A stretch of DNA of 9,063 bases, taken from the NCBI GenBank assembly GCA_002431305.1, contig DJEG01000032.1:1-9063 (forward strand), in the 5' to 3' direction. The DNA is from Ruminococcaceae bacterium UBA5904. GTDB lineage: Bacteria; Bacillota; Clostridia; Oscillospirales; Acutalibacteraceae. Below are positions 5,743 to 9,063 of this stretch, in pieces. The translations under genes were made by a program, and so were the position numbers. The stretch's first letter is position 1. Every line of letters starts with the position of its first letter. Under the pieces are notes generated by a model, which had not been told where the DNA came from, made no database searches, and saw nothing but the letters and a program-made list of their open reading frames with translations.

Positions 5743-6798
5743 ATGTCATCATCATCTAATATCAGAAAGCTGCTCGTTTTCTTATCGTGTCTTGCTTCGC
5801 TCGTCGTTTTATGCGCGGTTACGGCATTCGCGGAGGACTACGGTAACTTCAGATACACGAAGTCCGAGGACGAGTCTTACATAATCATCACCGGTTACAA
5901 TTCGGACTCCGAAACTCCCGAGACGATAGATATTCCCGACGCTATCGACGATATACCCGTTACGACGATATCCGACGACGCGTTTAAGAATAACGAGGAT
6001 ATCGGCGACGTGGTTTTCCCCGATTCCGTTACGGATATCGGCACGGCGGCATTCGCAAACTGCGATAACATTAAATACGTTATCCTCGGCAAGGGCGTTA
6101 AGAATATCGGTGCGTCCGCTTTCTACGAGTGCACGAATCTTGAGAGCGTTTATATGTTCGACGAGGTTGAGACTATCGGCGCAATCGCATTTAAGGACTG
6201 CCCCGCGTTAAAGAGCATAAGACTCAGCGAAAAACTCAAAACAGTCGACAGAGGCGCGTTCTTCAACTGCACTTCTCTTAAAAACGTAACTCTCCCCGAT
6301 TCCGTTACAGAGCTCGGCGACCATGCGTTCGGCGTATTCCAGGACGGCAACATTGTTTCGCCCGAAAACGGATTCACGCTCATTTCATCCTCGGACACCG
6401 CAAAAAAATATGCATCAGAGGCTAAAATCAATATTAAAAACGCCGAAACCTGCGAGCACGACGGCGAATGGGCTGTCGTCAGAGTCGCTTCCGATTCCTA
6501 CACGGGTTATGAGTTCAGAACCTGCACAAAGTGCGGAATTCTCGAAATCAAAGAAAACCATGACATTCCTCCCGTCGACGACACCGGCGCGGCTGTAAGT
6601 TTAAGCATAATATTTGTTTTAATTATCGCATTCTGCATTCTACTGTTCTTCTATGTAAAAAAATCACACAGAAGACGCGACAAGGCTATTGAAGAATACG
6701 CTAAGGAACATCCCGAAGAGGCAAAAAAGGCTCGAGAAGCCGAACAGGCAAGAAAAGAAGCCAAGAAAGCTAAAAAAGCCGCTAATAAAAAGAAATAA
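5743..6798 (+). CDS. Membrane-anchored BspA-type leucine-rich-repeat surface protein
   Basis: This 351-residue exported protein starts with a signal peptide (about 1-30, ending AFA before E31). It continues with BspA-type (LRR_5) leucine-rich repeats (about 58-200). The Ala-Phe pair of the repeat recurs at exactly 23-residue intervals (80, 103, 126, 149, 172, 195), and four of the repeats carry a Cys (107, 130, 153, 176). Next is a Cys/His cluster resembling a zinc-binding knuckle (C237, H239, C261, C264 and possibly H273). One membrane helix follows (about 284-304), then a cytoplasmic tail rich in Lys, Ala and Glu (about 305-351), probably a charged helix. There is no LPXTG sortase motif. 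The extracellular repeats probably mediate binding to host, glycan or other cells; the ligand is unknown. GGAGTGA (5732-5738) precedes the ATG. The gene is monocistronic, with its own promoter and terminator. Confidence 0.9.
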   Translation: MSSSSNIRKLLVFLSCLASLVVLCAVTAFAEDYGNFRYTKSEDESYIIITGYNSDSETPETIDIPDAIDDIPVTTISDDAFKNNEDIGDVVFPDSVTDIGTAAFANCDNIKYVILGKGVKNIGASAFYECTNLESVYMFDEVETIGAIAFKDCPALKSIRLSEKLKTVDRGAFFNCTSLKNVTLPDSVTELGDHAFGVFQDGNIVSPENGFTLISSSDTAKKYASEAKINIKNAETCEHDGEWAVVRVASDSYTGYEFRTCTKCGILEIKENHDIPPVDDTGAAVSLSIIFVLIIAFCILLFFYVKKSHRRRDKAIEEYAKEHPEEAKKAREAEQARKEAKKAKKAANKKK

Positions 6799-6808
6799 TT
6801 AATATTAT

Positions 6809-6847
6809 TCGGAAGCCTGTATAAAACGCACGGCTTCCGATTTTTTT
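6809..6847 (+). terminator. Rho-independent terminator of the leucine-rich-repeat gene
   Basis: TCGGAAGCC (6809-6817) and GGCTTCCGA (6832-6840) form a perfect 9-bp stem around a 14-nt loop, followed by seven T residues (6841-6847). Confidence 0.92.
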
Positions 6848-6850
6848 CAC

Positions 6851-6879
6851 TTGAATATAATATTTTTATATGCTAAAAT
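6851..6879 (+). promoter_or_regulatory. Promoter of the dockerin-like protein gene
   Basis: TTGAAT (6851-6856) is followed by 17 bp and the extended -10 TGC-TAAAAT (6871-6879). It begins 3 bp after the T-run of the preceding terminator, which separates the two transcripts. Confidence 0.75.
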
Positions 6880-6915
6880 AAAAATGCAAAAAAACATGAA
6901 AGGAATTTTGTTGCT

Positions 6916-7770
6916 ATGAAAAAAATAACCGCAGTCATTCTCTCGTTTGTTATGCTCCTTGCGCTGTGCGTACCCGCATTCGCCGCCTCAGGAGTCGCGG
7001 CAAAAGACATTATAATGGGAGACCTCGATTCAAATAAAAAAATTACCGCCTCAGACGCAAGACTTGCATTAAGAGCAGCGTCAAAGCTCGAAGCAAACAA
7101 CTACGACGTCAACTCTTACGACACCGACGGCAACGGAAAACTCACCGCCGCCGACGCAAGAACCATACTCAGAGTTGCGGCTAAACTTCAGAATTTCGAT
7201 ATCGGATTTGACGCAAACGGAGTTCCGAACGCTGTCGGCGCATTTTCGAGAAACACTTACAGCATGGACGCGTCCATGAAGGCCGAGGGCGTCAGCATGG
7301 ATTTAAACATGATAGTAAGCGGAGAAAACATTTATATGGACATCGGCGATATGCTCAATTTAGGCACAATCAGCGGTGTTCTTATCGTTGATAAAAAATT
7401 CTATGCCGTAGATCCCGCCGGAAAAAGCGCTCTTGCAATCCCCGACAACATGCTGAAGGATATGGGCGAGGATATGGATATTTCGGGCATGATGGCTCAG
7501 ATGGCAAAACTTTTCGTAGTCGATTTTGACGAGATAAGCGAAGCGAAAACCGACGACGGAAAGGACGCTCTGCGCTATTCCAAGACGACGGACGACGGAT
7601 TCTATTCGGCTTATTATGTTGACTATATGGGCAGACTTCTCTCGTTCGAGGGCGGAACAGTAAACGCCGACAAAACGAAAATCACCGTCGATACGACTAT
7701 AACATTTAAATCGTTCTCGGGTAACGTTGATTCTTCGATTTTCGACATAAGCAGTTACGCTGTAATGTAA
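6916..7770 (+). CDS. Secreted protein with N-terminal dockerin-like EF-hand pair
   Basis: This 284-residue protein has a signal peptide (about 1-23, AFA before A24). Two dockerin/EF-hand-type calcium loops follow. The first (36-47) has D36, D38, N40, K42 and D47; the second (69-80) has D69, D71, N73, K75 and D80. Each is followed by an amphipathic helix of the form 'DARxxLRxAxKL', and the loops are 33 residues apart. This matches a type I dockerin repeat pair with all ligand positions filled. The remaining 190 residues I do not recognise. They alternate short beta-strand-like segments with acidic, Met-rich turns and end in 'SSIFDISSY', vaguely like LolA/LppX-type beta-sheet carriers, but this is only an impression. 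A dockerin pair at the N-terminus is unusual; in cellulosomal enzymes it is mostly C-terminal. No cohesin gene is in the window. AAAGGA (6899-6904) is the ribosome site, 11 nt from the ATG. Confidence 0.88.
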   Translation: MKKITAVILSFVMLLALCVPAFAASGVAAKDIIMGDLDSNKKITASDARLALRAASKLEANNYDVNSYDTDGNGKLTAADARTILRVAAKLQNFDIGFDANGVPNAVGAFSRNTYSMDASMKAEGVSMDLNMIVSGENIYMDIGDMLNLGTISGVLIVDKKFYAVDPAGKSALAIPDNMLKDMGEDMDISGMMAQMAKLFVVDFDEISEAKTDDGKDALRYSKTTDDGFYSAYYVDYMGRLLSFEGGTVNADKTKITVDTTITFKSFSGNVDSSIFDISSYAVM

Positions 7771-7790
7771 TCAGATTAAAATAAAATATT

Positions 7791-7829
7791 TCTCCGGCAG
7801 ATATTTTTTCACTCTGCCGGAGATTTTTT
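7791..7829. terminator. Bidirectional terminator, dockerin-like gene and S1 gene
   Basis: TCTCCGGCAG (7791-7800) and CTGCCGGAGA (7814-7823) form a perfect 10-bp stem. A T6 run follows rightward (7824-7829). Leftward, the stem is followed by AATATTTTATTTT, so it can also end the converging S1-domain gene, whose stop codon lies at 7828-7830, inside the rightward T-run. Confidence 0.9.
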
Positions 7830-8739
7830 ATTTAAATATCGTTTGTATTAATTTATATGACCCTATCGGAGAGTATGTAAACGAATCCATATGCTCCCCT
7901 TCAAAGAAATAACGCGTATCGGTATTGATATTTTCACCCGAAAAGCTGTCGACGATTATTAATTTAACTTTCATTTTTTCGGGGATAATGCTCTTTATAA
8001 AGACGCCGGCATGCATGCCCTCTTTGACTCCCGGGGTTCTCTCCGCAAGCCCCGCAAAATTAGGCGTAAGCTCGACGAAAATTCCGTAGTCCTCGACGGA
8101 ACGTATTATTCCGGGTACGGTCTCGCCGACACAAAAGAGAGAGGCGTTTTCGCTCCATGTGCCGAGCAGTTCCTTGTGAGAGAGCAGAACACGTCCGTCG
8201 GAATCAACACTTTTGACAACGGTCTTTATGTTCTGATTCACCCTCAGGCGTACATCCGGGTGCGGAATCCTCGACACGGATATGCCGTCGATGGGAAGCA
8301 GCGCAGAAATTCCGCATCCTATGTCACAGAATGCGCCGAACGGCTCCAGGTGCGTGACCTTTGCGCCGATAACGTCGCCGGGGTGCAGATTATTTATGTA
8401 TTTTTCACGGCACTCGTCCTGAGCAAGCCGACGGCTTAACAGAGCATAGCGCCCGTTTTCGGAATCCTCCGTTATATCAACGACTTTAAAACATACGATT
8501 TTATTGACTCTTGAAATAATTGCAATATCCCGCGCCGTTCCCTCGCGTATACCCTCGGCACAGTCCTCACGCGGAATAATTCCGCGCATACATCCTAAAT
8601 CGACGTGCAGATTGTGCTGAGCGTCGCACAAAATTACGCGGGACGACAAAATCCCTGAATTAGCCATTGCGTCTCTGAGCGCACCGGGCGTATAACACGA
8701 AGGTCTGCCGTTTTCGCCCTCGGGCTTGTAAACACTCAT
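7828..8739 (-). CDS. S1-domain RNA-binding protein (ribosomal protein S1-like)
   Basis: This 303-residue protein consists of three S1-type OB-fold regions. The first (about 30-104) is divergent. The second (about 118-190) has 'GDVIGAKVTHLEPFGAFCDIG' style strands ending in 'GRVLLSHKELLGTW', very typical of S1. The third (about 203-265, 'VGETVPGIIRSVEDYGIFVEL') is also clear. Proteins of this type in Clostridia are usually annotated as 30S ribosomal protein S1-like; they bind single-stranded RNA and may assist translation initiation or RNA turnover. Full S1 proteins have four to six domains, so this is a short paralogue. The start at 8739 is chosen because GGGAG (8747-8751) lies 7 nt upstream. 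The frame is open to 8994, but the extra codons cover the divergent intergenic region and read like translated non-coding DNA. It diverges from the DUF951 gene. Confidence 0.9.
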   Translation of the reverse strand: MSVYKPEGENGRPSCYTPGALRDAMANSGILSSRVILCDAQHNLHVDLGCMRGIIPREDCAEGIREGTARDIAIISRVNKIVCFKVVDITEDSENGRYALLSRRLAQDECREKYINNLHPGDVIGAKVTHLEPFGAFCDIGCGISALLPIDGISVSRIPHPDVRLRVNQNIKTVVKSVDSDGRVLLSHKELLGTWSENASLFCVGETVPGIIRSVEDYGIFVELTPNFAGLAERTPGVKEGMHAGVFIKSIIPEKMKVKLIIVDSFSGENINTDTRYFFEGEHMDSFTYSPIGSYKLIQTIFK

Positions 8740-8820
8740 ATATAAACTCCCTTTCTTAATAACCTTAAACTTCGTAATAATGTATATGTAAATTTTTGAT
8801 AATATATCACAATAAGGGGC

Positions 8821-8849
8821 TTCACTTACGAAGCATATTGTGTTAAAAT
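8821..8849 (+). promoter_or_regulatory. Promoter of the DUF951 gene
   Basis: TTCACT (8821-8826), a 17-bp spacer and the extended -10 TGT-TAAAAT (8841-8849) precede the gene. CTTCGTAA (8770-8777) and TTACGAAG (8826-8833) form an 8-bp inverted repeat across this divergent region, the right arm overlapping the -35 element by one base and running into the spacer. No convincing promoter was found for the leftward S1 gene. Confidence 0.55.
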
Positions 8850-8866
8850 TAAAAAGGGGTGATACG

Positions 8867-9046
8867 ATGGACGTACATGTAGGAGATATTTTGGAAATGA
8901 AAAAACCGCATCCCTGCGGCTGTAAGGAATTTCTGCTGTTAAGAGTGGGAATGGACTTTAAAATAAAATGCCGAAACTGCGGACATGAAATCATGCTCCC
9001 CCGTTCAAAGGCGGAAAAAAATATAAAGAAAATAACAAAACAATAA
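8867..9046 (+). CDS. DUF951 family small zinc-ribbon-like protein
   Basis: This 59-residue protein closely follows the DUF951 pattern: 'VGDI', then 'KKPHPCG' (12-18), 'LRVGMDFKIKC' (25-35), 'CGH' (38-40) and 'MLPRSK' (43-48). Paired cysteines C17/C19 and C35/C38 suggest a small zinc ribbon. The family is widespread in Firmicutes; its biochemical role is not established, though a nucleic-acid-binding role is plausible for such a fold. The start at 8867 is preferred over the in-frame ATG at 8840: the strong ribosome site AAGGGGTGAT lies at 8854-8863, and family members begin with M-D/x-I/V-x-VGDI. The 8840 codon would overlap the -10 promoter element. The 17 bases after the stop, to the window edge, show nothing. 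Confidence 0.9.
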   Translation: MDVHVGDILEMKKPHPCGCKEFLLLRVGMDFKIKCRNCGHEIMLPRSKAEKNIKKITKQ

Positions 9047-9063
9047 TTTATTATAAGGCATAA

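Noticed and set aside
5609..5884. Frame starting between the two divergent promoters and running into the leucine-rich-repeat gene
   Set aside because: It begins upstream of the promoter's start site and is out of frame with a clear signal-peptide-bearing gene.
8011..8439. 142-codon frame antisense to the S1-domain gene
   Set aside because: It is the reverse-strand shadow of a gene with clear S1 domains, and has no ribosome site or recognisable motif.
8840..8866. Earlier ATG for the DUF951 gene
   Set aside because: This ATG lies on the -10 element and the added residues do not fit the family; the ATG at 8867 has the ribosome site.
8740..8994. In-frame N-terminal extension of the S1-domain protein (85 codons)
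   Set aside because: It covers the divergent promoter region and the antisense of DUF951, lacks S1-like sequence, and the ATG at 8739 has a strong, well-spaced ribosome site.
1..9063. Defence system, prophage, insertion sequence, CRISPR array, tRNA or rRNA
   Set aside because: No direct-repeat array, transposase, integrase, nuclease/effector pair, cloverleaf or rRNA-like sequence was seen. Nearly all coding space is explained by recognisable families.

Overview
The window looks like a chromosomal stretch from an anaerobic, spore-forming Firmicute of class Clostridia, probably an Oscillospiraceae/Ruminococcaceae-type gut bacterium. The reasons are a SpoIIQ-like sporulation gene with a forespore-type promoter, a Firmicute-type SOS box (GAAC-N4-GTTC) at lexA, a tryptophan T-box leader, a DUF951 protein, and secreted leucine-rich-repeat and dockerin-bearing proteins. 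Intergenic regions are AT-rich, with near-consensus sigma-A promoters and clear rho-independent terminators. I see no mobile element, phage gene, CRISPR array, tRNA or rRNA.

Left block (1-1850). A membrane-anchored M23/LytM protein, best matched to SpoIIQ, is read leftward and diverges from lexA. The 165-bp gap between them holds a sigma-F-like promoter for the first gene, and a sigma-A promoter with an SOS box for lexA. Immediately after lexA, a separate promoter drives an unrecognised 41-residue amphipathic peptide gene that ends at its own terminator.

Middle block (1897-5742). A MATE-family exporter and a gamma-class carbonic anhydrase-like protein form a tight two-gene operon. It converges, across a bidirectional hairpin, on a stand-alone TrpB2-type tryptophan synthase beta chain read leftward. 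A leader of about 330 nt precedes trpB. It contains a T-box riboswitch with a UGG (Trp) specifier, a UGGC bulge suited to a tRNA whose discriminator base is G, and a strong terminator. An extra downstream hairpin could compete with that terminator.

Right block (5743-9063). There are two separately promoted and separately terminated genes for exported proteins. One is a BspA-type leucine-rich-repeat protein anchored by a C-terminal membrane helix; the other is secreted and carries an N-terminal dockerin-like pair of EF-hand motifs. A three-S1-domain RNA-binding protein is read leftward and diverges from a small zinc-ribbon-like DUF951 gene.

Most of the window is ordinary core and accessory genome of a gut Clostridium. 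The less ordinary points are the 41-aa amphipathic peptide gene, the fine structure of the trpB T-box leader, and the forespore-type promoter in front of a SpoIIQ-like protein that lacks one catalytic histidine.
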